DNA of 64,000 nt from Spongilla lacustris (taxonomy: Eukaryota; Porifera; Demospongiae; Spongillida; Spongillidae). Within the stretch, counting starts at the first letter, position 1. Each line of letters begins with the position of its first letter. Below the pieces are notes generated by a model. That model made no database searches. It had not been told where the DNA came from and was given only the letters and a program-made list of their open reading frames with translations. The position numbers and the translations under genes were made by a program. The DNA is taken from assembly GCA_949361645.1 (NCBI GenBank), contig OX442420.1:3331882-3395881 (forward strand), read 5' to 3'. This document shows positions 1 through 11,746 of the stretch, in pieces.

Positions 1-92
1 TTGGTAGGATCCTACAACTATAACAGTCCTACATTTGCAAATAGGCTTCTTCATTTGCAAATTCAGGACTGTGAGTTGTAGGATCCTACCAA
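1..92. repeat. Inverted-repeat hairpin at window edge
   Basis: Bases 1-30 and 65-92 are reverse complements apart from two or three changes. Each arm contains the palindrome TAGGATCCTA. The 34-bp loop holds the word ATTTGCAAAT twice. It looks like a small foldback MITE, but its outer flank lies beyond the window, so a target duplication cannot be tested. Confidence 0.75.
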
Positions 93-584
93 GCCTCACT
101 TTAACATACTGTACCTTGTTTCCTTGCTTTTTGCACCACCAATCCTACATCCCACCAATCACTTTCTCGATAGAGAAGTTTTTGATTTACTTGTATTAAT
201 AGCAAGTGGAGTAAAACACTGCGCATAACATAATTATGAATTTTTAATTAGTCACTCGTTTCCAGGCCTCTTCTATAAATATTATGATATAAGCAAGTAC
301 ATAAGTACATGGAACAACAACAAAAAAAAAAAACAACAGAGAACGAGTTCATTCGGCGACGGTGAAGCATCCAAGCAGGTGGAAAGGCCATCAGGAAAGT
401 TCCGAGCGCGGTGGGCCCAATCGTCTCTCCTTCCGTGGCGCATAGCTGAGTCCAAAAACATGTTTAGTTCCTCTGATCTCCTCTTATCATCGTCCCATTG
501 TCCAGTTCTTCCTCTTTCGACACGTTAAGTACATCCCTTTCTTGCATGATCGGTTACTTGTTCGGATCGCCGCTCCCATAGCTA
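93..584. other. No gene seen; contains a dispersed repeat
   Basis: No coding exon is visible. Bases 113-210 resemble 47997-48100 (shared blocks such as CACCACCA and TTTACTTGTATTAA), so at least this part is a dispersed repeat. Confidence 0.5.
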
Positions 585-2197
585 CAGTGCTTCTCACAAA
601 GAGAGGGAAAAATGAGAATGTCTAGTTTTTTAGCCATAACTCTGTAACCAAACATGATGTGGAAAAAATAATTATATTGTTGGAATCAACATGTATTTTT
701 GTATCATCCTGTGAATTTATGTTGTGTCACGTGATGTGTTTTCGTTTCAGGATCACAATAAGTAACATAGGGTAAAAACAACATTTTTTGTTTGTAACTC
801 ATGAATGCAATGGAGTTAAGGCTTCAAATTTACAATACAACTGCATCATCATAGTCTGCATGTCCATGAGCAGTTTGATCGTTACACGCCCTCTAGTTAT
901 GGAGATCGGTTCAAGTTTGTTACAAATTGAAGGTGGGTAGCGGTTAAGGAAAAAACTCCTGAAAAGTTCCCAGGTAAGATTTAATTTTTTGTTCGTTACA
1001 TTGCAAAGTCCCTGTAGTTAATATATGAAACATTTAACTCTTATCCGTCATTGCGATCGTAAGTTGCAATTTGCCAAAGTTAAAAATTCCATTATCGGAT
1101 AGACGTTTTTCCGTATACGTTAAGGTATTATCGTCCACTTTGACGTCACAACTGATTACATATCGTAATAATAACGCAATGGCTTCTGGCGCATGCAGCA
1201 GTTTCCAAGTCTGTGATTCTGTTTCAGGTACTTGTTCTTTCCAGATCCTACCTGATACATACACACATGTATCGGGGGTTACCAGAAATAGAAAGCGAAG
1301 AAGTTGGGAGGTGGAATTAAGGCACTGGAAGACGTTCCTGTGGTTGTACAAGAGCGGTCGAGCGAGGGGAAGGCCAAGGAAGGGTTTAAAAATAGTCTGG
1401 AGACTTTCATCACGTAGGAGAGTTTTTGATTCTACATGTACTTAGAGCTTGTTGTTTGTTAAATACGTGTTCGTGCACATTTCGCGCTAAGTGCACCCAT
1501 GTTACTTTTGATTCAGTTGGTGAAATGCTGTATAGCCAACTCTAGCTCGCCTGTTGAGAACACAAATTTGTAGAACAGGCATTCTTTACTGATACAGTTT
1601 AAGAGTTATTCCCGACAAATCACAACGCGTCATCACTGTAATGACATCATGTTTTGATACGTCATCAATAATCCAAATTTCTGTCCGATAATGGAATTTT
1701 GAAATTTGGCAAATTGCAATTTACGATCGCAATGAAGGGTAAGAGTACAATGTTCCATATATTAACTACAGTGACTTTGCAATGTAACAAACAAAAAATT
1801 AAACCTTACCTCGGAACTTTTCTGAAGTTTTTTCCTTAACCGCTACCCACCTTCAATTTTTTACAATCTTGAACCGATCTCCAAACAAAAGGGCGTGTAA
1901 CGATCAAACTGCTCATGGACATGCAGACTATGATGATGCAGCTGTGTTGTAAATTTGAAGCCTTAACTCCATTGCATTCATGAGTTATAAACAAAAAATG
2001 TTGTTTTTACCCTATGTTACTTATTGTGGTCCTGAAACGAAAACACATCACGTGACACAACATAAATTCACAGGATGATACAAAAATACATGTTGATTCC
2101 AACAATATAATTATTTTTTCCACATCATGTTTGGTTACAGAGTTATGGCTAAAAAACTAGACATTCTCATTTTTCCCTCTCTTTGTGAGAAGCACTG
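585..2197. mobile_element. DNA transposon with 516-bp terminal inverted repeats
   Basis: Bases 585-1100 and 1682-2197 are long, near-identical reverse complements. The ends read CAGTGCTTCTCACAAAGAGA and its complement, and both are flanked by TA (583-584 and 2198-2199). A TA target and CAGTG ends are typical of the Tc1/mariner superfamily. The roughly 580-bp centre has an open frame (1071-1445, plus) that partly overlaps the repeat and resembles no transposase I know, so the copy is probably non-autonomous. A related single end lies at 28495-28850. The superfamily assignment is inferred from ends and target site only. Confidence 0.85.
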
Positions 2198-3061
2198 TAT
2201 AGTGTATATAATTGATACTAGTCAACATTTTTTAATTCAAGCGCTTACCTAGTTGTGCTCGGATTGGATGCCCTTCTTTTGAATCGGCTTCAGTAAGAAT
2301 GCGTTACGGTTTCAGGTTTAGGTTGTAGTTCGCAATGCCAACTACATTAGCAAAAATGAAAACGACTCGCACCTTTAACCGACAACAAGTATACCTTCAA
2401 CCTCTTCTTTGCTGATATCCGAGACATCACTTTAGCATTATGGACGCTTGAGGTTCTGAGAACAAAGAATTCCCGTTACTAATACAAAGCCACACTGCTT
2501 ACGCTCCTTGAGACTTCAGCTGATTCTCCTCAGTAGGAAGGGGGGAAAAGAAGCTGATATAAAGTTACTGTACCTGCACAGAAAGATTAAGTGATGTCCT
2601 ACTCTCTCGAGTTGGTGTTACAGAAACGGTTTTGGTCGCAACCTCGCTTACTGCTACTGAAAATGATTCTCCTGCTGGATTACGTAGTGCAAACAGCATC
2701 GCCACGCTGCCTAGGACCCAAGGTTCGGCGCGGTCTTCTTCGTCATCATGGTACTAGTATATATAGACTGATAGGTTCTGCTGTGACATGAATAGATCGT
2801 ACCTGTTTGAGGAGAAACTTGGGAATTAGCCACTAGTCCGTCAATTTACTTGATAACCCACCTAAGATACTTCTTCTGGCTGATAGGAACGTACGGTTAG
2901 TTCCAGTATTATAGATTTCCCGACGATGACGCCATATACGCATATCATGTGGCTTTGCCGCTTTGAAGAGTCTACGCATGCGCGTTACATTCATTTGAAA
3001 TGGAAGCCTCGTACGCGCTGTATTTAAATGTTCTGTTCAAAGTGGGGTTTCAAAAGCAAAA
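2198..3061. other. No gene or clear repeat seen
   Basis: Short open frames only, with no protein similarity that I recognise and no obvious repeat structure. Confidence 0.4.
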
Positions 3062-3640
3062 GCAACATATTTGATGCACACAAGAATACCGGGTATGGCC
3101 ACGAAAATAATTCTATTTGATGCACACCAGCGACCATGACTCTATTAAATGCACACCAGGGACTGCCACTTTATTTGATGCAATTCAATACAAACCTGGG
3201 TCTGGCCGCTATTTTGATTCTATTTGAAGCACACTAGGTAACATGATTCTATCTAATGCCCACCAGGGACTGCTACTAGCATGACTTGATTTGTAGTGTC
3301 ATGCTAGCGGCAATCCAGTCACTGTAGAGGTGTGCATCAGATAGAATCATATTAGCGACCAGACCCGGTGTGCAGCAAATAAAGTCATGCTATTGGAATT
3401 GGCCAGTCCCTGGTGTGCAGCTGCTAGGTTTGTGGTATCGACCAGCTGACCCTGGTGAGCATCAAATAGAAACATGTTAGCAACCTGACCTGGCCGGTGT
3501 GCATCAAATTGAATCTTATTCACTTTAATGTAATAGAGTCTTGGTAGCCTGATTTAATTGATGCAGATTCGATCCGATGAGCCGCTATCCTGATTCCATT
3601 TGATGCACATCACTCTAAAAGATGCACACCAGGGACTGGT
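3062..3640. repeat. Cluster of short repeats in both orientations
   Basis: A degenerate unit containing TTTGATGCACACCAGGGACT recurs in forward orientation from about 3064 to 3290. It is in reverse orientation (GTCCCTGGTGTGCA, GGTGTGCATCAAAT) from about 3325 to 3530, and forward again at about 3550-3640. Words such as TCTATTTGATGCACAC and GATAGCATGA are shared. The block can fold back on itself. No reading frame runs through it. Confidence 0.75.
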
Positions 3641-4533
3641 GATAGCATGATGTATAGAAGAAGTGTACTGTGTCATTGCTATAAGTACTCACAAACTTGC
3701 TTTTTTACAATGTTCATATGTGACCACACCCCTTTATGTAAGACATCTATTAACATGACATGTACATGGATGGAAAAGTTCAGTTACAACCAGTGCAGAT
3801 TGAATAGTACACAACATGTACATGTACATACATGTACAGATGTAACAATACACCAAACATAAGTTCACATCAAATCTCCCAGTTTCCATCAATGTAAAGC
3901 TTGATCCTATCAGGATAAAAATATATTAAGACATCACATCATGATCATGCAAACATACCACATATACAATTTGCTGAAGACTAGTGAGAAGGATAGATTC
4001 TTTGGGCACACAGACCCTTGATGGCAGTAATACTATAGTGCCACCTCCATGGAAGCTGCCAGGCCTCTAGCTAAACCCTCGACCATATTTTCTTTCTGAA
4101 TGCTCCAAAATTACAATGTACATTGGCCCCTTTCAAACTAATAATCACATTCTGAGTATCTTCAAGCTTCATTCTTCTGCCTGGTCCTACTCGCACAGAA
4201 ATAAGCACACACAGACAAAGGTAAACATATGCAGATGCACATGCACATACTGTACAGTGTGTACAAAATGCTGTAGCTGCATGCACACATGCATAGAAGC
4301 ACGACACTAAAATGTATGCATGTACATACCACATAATGTAATACATGTGCACACATATGCACAAAAAGCACAAACACATATGTACAGTGACATACATGTA
4401 CCACTAACCAGAAGAGCTACGGTTGGCCAGCTTGATCACACTGACCGGACATACAATTGTACCTGCTTCCACTGCCTGCAAGGATTCATACTACTATTCC
4501 ACACCAATGGACACACAAGCGAACCTGGTTACA
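3641..4533. other. No supported gene; ACATGTA-rich sequence
   Basis: AT-rich sequence with many ACATGTA words. A minus-strand open tail at 4071-4190 reads like protein for about 40 residues but has no recognisable domain, and upstream it runs straight into low-complexity sequence. Confidence 0.4.
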
Positions 4534-4654
<121 letters not shown>

Positions 4655-4972
4655 GCCATACAGGTGTTTGTGTCTTTTTTAGAAGGACCTAATGTATGTG
4701 TGCATATACATGTATGTCATGCACTTGGGGAGGATGGCCCATCATTGTCAAGACCCTAGCTCGTAGACGAACATTCAGAAGCTGACAACATTAGCGTAGT
4801 ACATGTTGCTTTGATTATTTGACATCATGGATGTGTTTAACTACAGGCAATGCTCACACACACTCACATACAAACATTGTGCATAACAGAAATAAATAAG
4901 AACTTTGCACAATCATAATGTTCAATATCCTCTCAATACAACCAGTAGCTAGGCACCAAAACATATTACCCA

Positions 4973-5138
4973 GGCAGTAAAGAGGCTGGGGTCTAACTGG
5001 CAGTAAAGAGGCTGGGGTCTAACTGGCAGTAAAGAGGCTGGGGTCTAACTGGCAGTAAAGAGGCTGGGGTCTAACTGGCAGTAAAGAGGCTGGGGTCTAA
5101 CTGGCAGTAAAGAGGCTGGGGTTTAACTGGCAGTAAAA
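4973..5138. repeat. 26-bp tandem repeat, about 6.4 copies
   Basis: Six head-to-tail copies of a 26-bp unit begin at 4973, 4999, 5025, 5051, 5077 and 5103, with a partial seventh. The unit contains GGCAGTAAAGAGGCTGGGG. The first five copies are identical and the sixth has one C-to-T change. It runs straight into a short CA stretch. Confidence 0.97.
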
Positions 5139-6159
5139 AACACACACACACACACAGTGAATTATAAATACTCCACAGTCACACCAAAGCAATGACACTT
5201 CAGTCAGTGCAAACATTGGCAAGGATGCCCCAGTTATCAAGACAGTGGCTGGGGTAGCCTCATATGGGGTGTGGCAAAGCAGCCATACCCTCCAACTGTG
5301 CACAGCAACAAAAGTATATGTTGTTCTGTGAGTGCATTACTCCTTTGCAACCCTAATGTATGTTAGAACTTCAAGTGTGTGTATGTGTGCGTGTACACAT
5401 GTATGTGTCTTAGTGTGTGTATGTGAGTTTTAAGTGTGTGTATGTGTGTTTAAGTGTGTGTTAGGGTACTGTTTAGGGAGCTAAACAGAGTTTAATGGGG
5501 CTCTGGTAACTCTCTATCAGCATTTGTGGGCAGAGGCAATGCGGTTACATAGGCTCATGGTCTTAGGCAGATGGGAGCCTCATCCTCCCTATTGTTACCC
5601 TTTGTGCACCATGGCCGGCTTATGAGACTATATGCACACATGGGCAGCCTCCCAGCAGTCCACTGGTGCTTCAGGAGAGCTTGTCTGTTTGCATCACCCA
5701 CCCTCCACCCCTGCATCACGTTTGTACCCTTTCTGTGTATTTCTTACTTACTGCCATCATGCCCATTCATATTAAATACAGCCAGGGCGGGTTCCTACCG
5801 AGCTTGACCTTCTAACTCAGGGACCCAAGCCTGGGCCAGCGTCCTGGCTTGGTATGCAGGTCACCCAGATGGTGGCCATGAGTGCCACCAACTGGTGCTT
5901 GTCTCCCCAAGTCTTCCCCCACATGACACATGGCTTGGCCACAGGGACTCCCACCTGGTGATCTGCGTCACTCACGGGAGCTCCCCACGGCCAACAGGTC
6001 GGGGTTGGCAGGGTCACAGCTCAGGGGGGTTCTTGCTCTGGCCCCCTATTCTCGCCAATCAGTCAACTGAGTTGTGTTGGACAGAAGCAATTGTAGCTGA
6101 GGAGCTAGGGGCTTGGTGCATACACCTACTTAGCCTGGGGAATTTAGTAGGCTTGGTGT
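5139..6159. other. No supported gene; GT-rich patch inside
   Basis: Bases 5370-5465 are an imperfect GTGTGTATGTG stretch. Bases 5500-6150 are more GC-rich than the surroundings, but the open frames carry no recognisable domain and no convincing splice structure. Confidence 0.4.
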
Positions 6160-6420
6160 TAGAGTGTGTGTTAGTGTGTGCATGTGTGCACACATGTGTG
6201 TATGTGTGTACATGTGTGCATGTGTGTACACATGTGTGTATGTGTGTACACGTGTGCATGTGTGTACACGTGTGCATGTGTGTACACATGTGTATGTATG
6301 TACACATGTGTGCGTTAGAGTATGTATTAGTGTGTGTGCATTGTGTGTACACATGTGTGTGTTAGTGTGTGTGTATGTGAGTGTAAATATGTGCGTGCCT
6401 GTGTGTGTGTGCATGATGAG
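6160..6420. repeat. TGTGTACA/GTGTGCATG minisatellite
   Basis: Alternating purine-pyrimidine sequence built from GTGTGTACAC and GTGTGCATG variants with a period near 18-20 bp, open in several frames only because of its composition. Confidence 0.85.
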
Positions 6421-6594
6421 TGTTTAGTAGGTGATGGAGTTGGTGTTAGGGTGAGTAGGAACATTAAATACTAAACCATCTGGTCATGTGTCAAGCACAG
6501 ATCCTGCATGCTCGATATAGAACCAGTGATCTAGAATATGCCCACCTTGATCTGAGACCCTGACAAGGTCATTATGAAAGGGCCCAAAAACATA

Positions 6595-6665
6595 TATATG
6601 TTGTGTACACATGTATACATGCATGCATATACACATGTATACATGCATGCATATACACATGAATA
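6595..6665. repeat. Short ATACATGCATGC tandem
   Basis: A roughly 25-bp unit with ACATGTATACATGCATGC occurs about three times. It is self-complementary and could extrude as a cruciform. Confidence 0.75.
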
Positions 6666-6711
6666 CATACATGCATATAATGAACTCATGAACCAAATGC
6701 ACACATACATG

Positions 6712-6766
6712 TTCACACTGACAAACACGCACACACATACGTGCACACACACATGCACACACACAC

Positions 6767-6836
<70 letters not shown>

Positions 6837-6856
6837 ACACACACACACACACACAG
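6712..6856. repeat. (CA)n microsatellite
   Basis: A long CA run, nearly pure from about 6776 to 6856, preceded by imperfect ACACACGC units. Confidence 0.97.
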
Positions 6857-8299
6857 AAACGCACGCAGCATGTAGCCTGACCCTGGGCGTCTAGACTACT
6901 ACTTACGATCAGATCAGTATTAGTACATGTATGCATATTAGACAACCATAAATTATTTTAATACTAGTATACTGTATAGCAAAACTGCATTGGCTTACCT
7001 TGCAGTGGTGACTCTATCCCACGCGACGTCTACACAACTTAAAAGCTTGCATGCGGCTTTTTGGCTGCACACGTCATCACTGGATCTGTATAGATGATTC
7101 AGGTTCAAATGTGCGCAATTCTTTTAGCCAGACCTCCGACCAACCAATTTTTATAGTGATAAAATTATAACCTCACAAGCCCGATTTTGCTGGATGCTGT
7201 CCCATATATTATAAGAATGAGATGCTTATGCAAAGATATAAAAGAATAGTTCAGTAATCTTCTCAAAATCCTATTAAAAGCTGCTAATAATTAACATGAA
7301 TAGTTTATATATTATTTAACAAGTACATTTAATTATTGCAAGTATATAATAACACACTACTATTAAAAACCCTTCTCCGGGTCTCTCCAAAAAAATTGTT
7401 CCTATTATGGAAGTTAGTGCATTCTGGGGGTACTCATAGATGGGGCAATGCATGTGATTGAAATAGCGTGGACTATTATTAAATATGCATGTAGACTCCA
7501 TGGGCATGAGACAACATGATGACTGAACATCGTCCCACATTTACTGGACACCTGACTTCTAAGTATGATGGCTTGCTCTATATTGTGTAGAGCAGTTGCT
7601 ACTTGCGATTGGTCTTTAGTAATATCAACACGAGCTTGCAATGTTAAATTTCTGTCCACTTCTTAGGATGCTACCCACTGCTTCATTCTAATGCATGCAC
7701 TCAAAATATACTGCAGCTGTTAATTCATTACTATTCATTTTACTTACTTTTATAGGTTATGATAGTTGTCAAAAAATGAGTCAGTATATTACTGAAAAAA
7801 TATGGGAAACTAAAAACTTACAATGCAGGAAAACAAAAATTGAAATTGTAATCATTGCATGCAATCTCATAATTAATTGTAGAAGCATTGAAGTGATTTT
7901 TAGGTTCATGGACATTCATCTATGAAGTATATGTATGTGCTCAGTATCAATATATAAAACACAGGCATGTCCAAAGTTCCATCACTCGCGATCATACCCA
8001 TACACATCTCAACTACCAATTTCTTTTTTAATTATAGGAACTAAAGGATAACTTGTTATTACAGTTAAGGACTCCAACTGATCAAATCCTCAACCACATA
8101 GTGTTGTCAATAGTGTTTCAGGAAGCATACCACTCCATTTCCATTATAGAGTGCATGTACGCATGTATATAATTATATCAAATACAGAATACCTTGACAC
8201 AAAACAGTGGAAGTGTCCAATCATGAAAAATAAATGTCTGGGCAACTTCAAATTCTGCCTCCTCAAAAGCCCAGCCATTTGTATTATAAAGAATTTTAT
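6857..8299. other. No supported gene
   Basis: AT-rich. The minus-strand frame at 7414-7659 contains about 40 residues of protein-like composition, but I could place no splice sites or domain on it. Confidence 0.4.
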
Positions 8300-8681
8300 A
8301 AGACTAGAACCCAAAGGCCTAGACCGCACTGATGGGAAATGTCCCGATGGCATCACAATGGTCCCATGGAAGAACAGGAACCTTTTGGTTTGGGGTTCTG
8401 ACTCCTATGCTCCATCTCACCTGGCACAGTCCACTATGGCAGCAGGTGCTGTCGCCAGTCAGGCAGAGGACTGGAAAAAGGCCAAATACTTGTATCTGGA
8501 GGGACACCCAGGCATATGTTTCACCCCTATTGCCTATGAAACATCAGCTGTAGTTGGCCTTCTTTCCCTAATCTTCCTGAAGGAGCTAGGTCACAGGCTC
8601 TCAGCCACAACCTGTGACACAAAAAGCTACAGCTACCTCGTCTTTCAGTGGCTGTACAAAGGGGCAATGCTGCCTCCATAA
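8300..8681 (+). pseudogene. Non-LTR retrotransposon 3' fragment (restriction-like endonuclease tail)
   Basis: About 127 residues match from memory the C-terminal part of a widespread invertebrate reverse-transcriptase protein. In order they are RLEPxGLxRxDGKxPDG, then VPWKNRxLLVW, then a Gln/Ala/Glu-rich stretch ending KKAKY, then FTPIAYETS, then FLKELGHRL. The PDG...W pattern fits the restriction-like endonuclease fold of R2/HERO-type elements; that family name is inference. The reverse transcriptase itself is absent, so the copy is 5'-truncated. The next 160 bases are AT-rich. A related fragment lies downstream in the opposite orientation (8845-10097). Confidence 0.75.
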
Positions 8682-8844
8682 TAGGAACATTTTTTTCTCT
8701 TTCCAGTACTGACTTTTAGGGAGAGTGGTTTTTAATAGTTCTTTAGTGTGTTATTATATACTTGTAATAATTAAATGTACTTGTTAAATAATTAATCTTT
8801 GATTATTAAAAAAATAGTTTTAATATATAATTCTACATGAAACA

Positions 8845-10097
8845 TTACAATAAAACAATACAACAAAACTCTTCATATTCACTGTCCACCTTCATTGTCC
8901 CCAACACAGAAGCTGCATTGCCCCGTTGGATGGCAACAGATAGTCTCTGGGTAAGGTATTCAAATATGTTAGCTTCACCAGACACCTGCCTCAACCTATG
9001 GCCCAACTCTTTCAGGAACTCAGTTGTCATTGGTTCCAAAAGCTCCAGTTGCCTCTATTGCCACTGGAGTGAAAAAGTGGCAAGAGTCAAGGTGTTTACA
9101 TGTACTTGTGTTGCAGCAATTGTGGAGTAAGAGTGTGCAAAAGTATTTGTATACGTTGCACCCCACACTAGAAGTTGGCCACACTTCCAAGGGACAATTA
9201 ATATACCACCCATCTGAGCGATACAGACCTGATGGCTCCAGACGTGATGGAACATGTGCTGCAACTAAAGCTCTGTGTATGATGTTGTTGACAGCTGAAT
9301 GGCAGTGGTGGTGTCCTGCACTCTTTCTGCAGCTTAAGCCAAGTGTGGCAAACTGAGACACCTCTGCCCCACAGTGTTGGCAGGCATGGCTTTGACATAG
9401 AGGTAGTCCCAGATGGAGTCCCATAGAGATTCTTGCAGTGGCATCATCATCCAGTCCCAGTGATGAAATTGGTGAGACATTTAACCATGAACCAGACTTC
9501 TTACAAGATGCCACAAGGAAACGAGCTCTCTGCATTTTGTCATGAGTGTTTGCCAATAGTGTGTCTGCGATTGATGATACTCTGAGTGAGTCCCATGTCT
9601 TCTGATGATGGGCACCAGCATCAGTGGGGGGTTGTTCCTCACACTCTTGGGACCAGGCAGCAAGAGCCTCATCCACATAACTGAGCTGAAGTGGTTGCAT
9701 ATTTGCTGGCAGAATAAGGTGAGCAAGTTCGGAGGAGGCAGCAGCTGAAGCCAAGAAGGCAGAAGGTACCAGTCCAAATTCCAAGCCCACCATGATGCAC
9801 AGGCAAAGTGGATTGTGTCCAAGAAGGGTCACTTTCAGCCAGTTGTATATTAAAGGAGCTACAGATTGTTTCTCTGAGTTCATCTTCATAAAACTTTAAA
9901 CTGGGTGAGAGGAAGCAAGGTGACGTTCTGAGGAGGTAAGGGATGGCCAAAGAGCAATGCAATAGGAGATAGGCATCATGACAAGTTAGGTAATGGAGTC
10001 TCTCACGAAGGCACTTCAGCATGTCAGTCTTGGCATCAATGGCAACTGTGATGGAACCACTATATCCATCTGGATGAAGCTCTAACAAAATTCGCAC
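8845..10097 (-). pseudogene. Decayed non-LTR retrotransposon, C-terminal half
   Basis: Read on the minus strand from 10097, this carries the region after the reverse transcriptase (TSPCFLSP, LPVHHGGLGI). A frameshift near 9780-9830 leads to SAFLASAAASSEL and RISMGLHLGLPLC. The zinc-binding motif follows: CQHCGAEVSQFATLGLSC, where the usual His is lost. Next are RLEPSGLYRSDG and, after further frame changes, VPWKCGQLLVW, FTPVAIEATG and QRLSVAIQRGNAASVLGTM. At least three frame changes are needed, and the PD catalytic motif is destroyed at the break near 9220. It is a relic of the same broad family as 8300-8681. It ends about 400 bases downstream of the EGF gene's stop codon, on the same strand. 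Confidence 0.82.
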
Positions 10098-10205
10098 AAA
10101 AGCACAATAGAATTTATTTAGTATTGTATTTTGCTATATATGATTGTCCTATTTTCTGCATGAATGAATGGTGGAGCATATAGAAGCTGGATTGGTAATT
10201 ACATT

Positions 10206-10211
10206 TTTATT
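10206..10211 (-). other. Possible polyadenylation signal
   Basis: AATAAA on the minus strand, about 290 bases past the stop of the EGF gene at 10499. A second AATAAA lies at 10113-10118. Either is plausible by position alone. Confidence 0.3.
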
Positions 10212-10213
10212 GC

Positions 10214-10347
10214 AGTTTTGGAGGGTTTTACAACACAAAAAGCATTGGTTTAGACTGCGGCAGATCCTCAGACCCTGATGGGGGGAGCTTACAGCGCTTC
10301 ACTCGATCCCCTTTCAGCCCCCCCTCCCCCCTCCCCCCCCCCCCCCC
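10214..10347. repeat. GC-rich hairpin repeat family, copy 1, ending in poly-C
   Basis: Contains the family signature (CAAAAAGC, CAGACCC, GGGGGGAGCTTACAGCGC), followed by a C-rich tract at about 10318-10347. Related copies lie at 18290, 24800, 32780, 34310, 35540 and 59925. Confidence 0.65.
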
Positions 10348-10498
10348 GTTACTCATAACTATCCAATTGAAATACTATAGTGGTCTTGAAATCTACACAC
10401 ACCAATGCGTACACTGCATGCGCTGGTATATTTCCAAACTTCAACTATTAATGTCCACTACAGCCAGCTGAATGCAGATATTTATAGCTAATGTCAGT

Positions 10499-10545
10499 TC
10501 ATTTGCACTCCAGGCGCCATTGATACGAACAGCCACCAGATCGAC
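10499..10545 (-). CDS. EGF-repeat gene, terminal coding exon
   Basis: Minus-strand exon with acceptor CTGGCAG just above 10545. It completes the last module of the preceding exon in frame: the joined codon is Gly, followed by RSGGCSYQW and a stop TGA at 10499-10501. The phase (1) agrees with the donor at 10616, and the completed motif matches the earlier GGCxYQW modules, which strongly supports both splice sites. It encodes only 15 full residues plus the split codon. This is the C terminus of the protein. No membrane anchor follows, so the product would end as a soluble or matrix-associated extracellular protein if a signal peptide exists upstream. Copy B of the locus has no equivalent exon in this window. 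Confidence 0.8.
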
Positions 10546-10615
10546 CTGCCAGTGAGAAAACCCACAAGTCATCTCAACAGACATGCAAATTGATGCAATT
10601 CAATCAACATCATAC

Positions 10616-11122
10616 CATCTGTATCATCTCGAAACACACTAGTGGGTGCAGGCGACGTACTCCATCCACTGCATGTGGGTCCTCTATTCCCCTGACATTG
10701 GCTGCTTCCTTCAGTCTCCTGAAAACATACTCTGCATGCTGATGTATTCAAACTTGGTACGATCTGTTGCTCCTCAGTTCTCCACTGATATGTGCATCCT
10801 CCGCCTCTATTATCAGTGTCATCTCGGAAGGAAAGGGACCAAGAAGGGGAGTTAGACCATCCACTGCAGCTATCACGGTTATTCTGGCACTGAGAGGATC
10901 CCTCAGTTTCCTTAAAGCAGACCCGATATACCATGTCTTGTCGAGGTATTCCGACCAATGACCATTGATATTGGCATCCTCCTGATCTGTCGTCAGTATC
11001 GTCACGGAAAGGTGAGGTCCATGCAGGATTAGGATCAGATGATAGATCACTGCAGGTGTCACGACTTTGCTGGCACTGACTGCTTCCCTCCATCTCCTGG
11101 AAGCATATCTTGAATCCGGTGA
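10616..11122 (-). CDS. EGF-repeat gene, exon with three cysteine repeat modules
   Basis: The minus-strand exon runs from acceptor CTTTAG (above 11122) to donor GTATG (below 10616), phase 1 at both ends. It encodes three tandem modules of about 55-60 residues. Each follows the pattern CFxETEGSSQCQxNRxxCSxW, then FRDDTD and, after a short step, GGCxYQW. The third module is cut by the intron and finished in the terminal exon. Four cysteines per module suggest disulfide-stabilised extracellular repeats. I cannot name this domain with confidence. The exon joins in frame to the EGF exon at 11624-11746, so the modules are the C-terminal part of the same protein. No stop or frameshift interrupts it. 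Confidence 0.82.
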
Positions 11123-11623
11123 CTAAAGTGATGTTCAATAGATTAAACAAATTTACTCTGCATTATGCAAACCTTTTCATGTGTTATGTGACCACTCCTT
11201 AATCTACATGTACCATACACGTCATTGCCACACAATATAAATTGATACATTTTCCACCATATTGGTGTAGAAGTAAATGGCAAATGTCCAACTAAGGAAA
11301 GGTGGGGTGCAGTCTTACTGAGAGACATTTGCTATTGTACCACATTATCTAGCACTTGATGCATAGCTATCTAGCTTCAGATGAAACTAGTTTCCCTAGA
11401 CCAATCCTTTTATTCTAAAAAGCCAGCCATATATTTTACTCGACCTGTGGGGTTTCCCTGTTTGTGGATTTATTGACCCATAAATTGACCATTAAAAGAG
11501 GATTCATGCAGCTGAAAGTCAAAACTAGATGCATGTGCAGTGGAATGGCTAATTGCAAACTACATGTGTACAGATATTTAATGAACAGGTAATCATTATG
11601 AATTCAGGATGCTTGATACTCAC

Positions 11624-11746
11624 CATTGCATGCATATCCAGATAGAGCATACCCAGCTCTACAACTGCAGGAGAATGATCCTGGAGTATTTGTACATATC
11701 TGAGCACATGGACCCAATCCTCCATTTGGAGCACATTCATTGATGT
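11624..11746 (-). CDS. Calcium-binding EGF-like exon (copy A, most 3')
   Basis: A 123-nt symmetric phase-1 exon with acceptor TTTCAG and donor GTGAGT. It encodes one EGF-like domain beginning [10 protein letters not shown] and ending GYACN, with all six cysteines. The D-I-N-E start, the Asn and the aromatic residue later in the domain fit the calcium-binding EGF consensus. [10 protein letters not shown] carries the usual Gly-Ser-aromatic turn before cysteine four. The domain class is established in extracellular-matrix and receptor proteins. A truncated copy of this same exon lies at 48494-48578. Confidence 0.9.

Noticed and set aside
4071..4190. Minus-strand protein-like tail
   Set aside because: About 40 residues without a domain, running upstream into low-complexity sequence; not enough to call a gene.
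7414..7659. Possible exon on the minus strand (81 codons)
   Set aside because: Partly protein-like, but no domain, no convincing splice sites and no conserved neighbour; kept only as a note.
10206..10211. Confident 3' end for the EGF gene
   Set aside because: AATAAA words occur twice here and by chance often in AT-rich DNA; listed only as possible.
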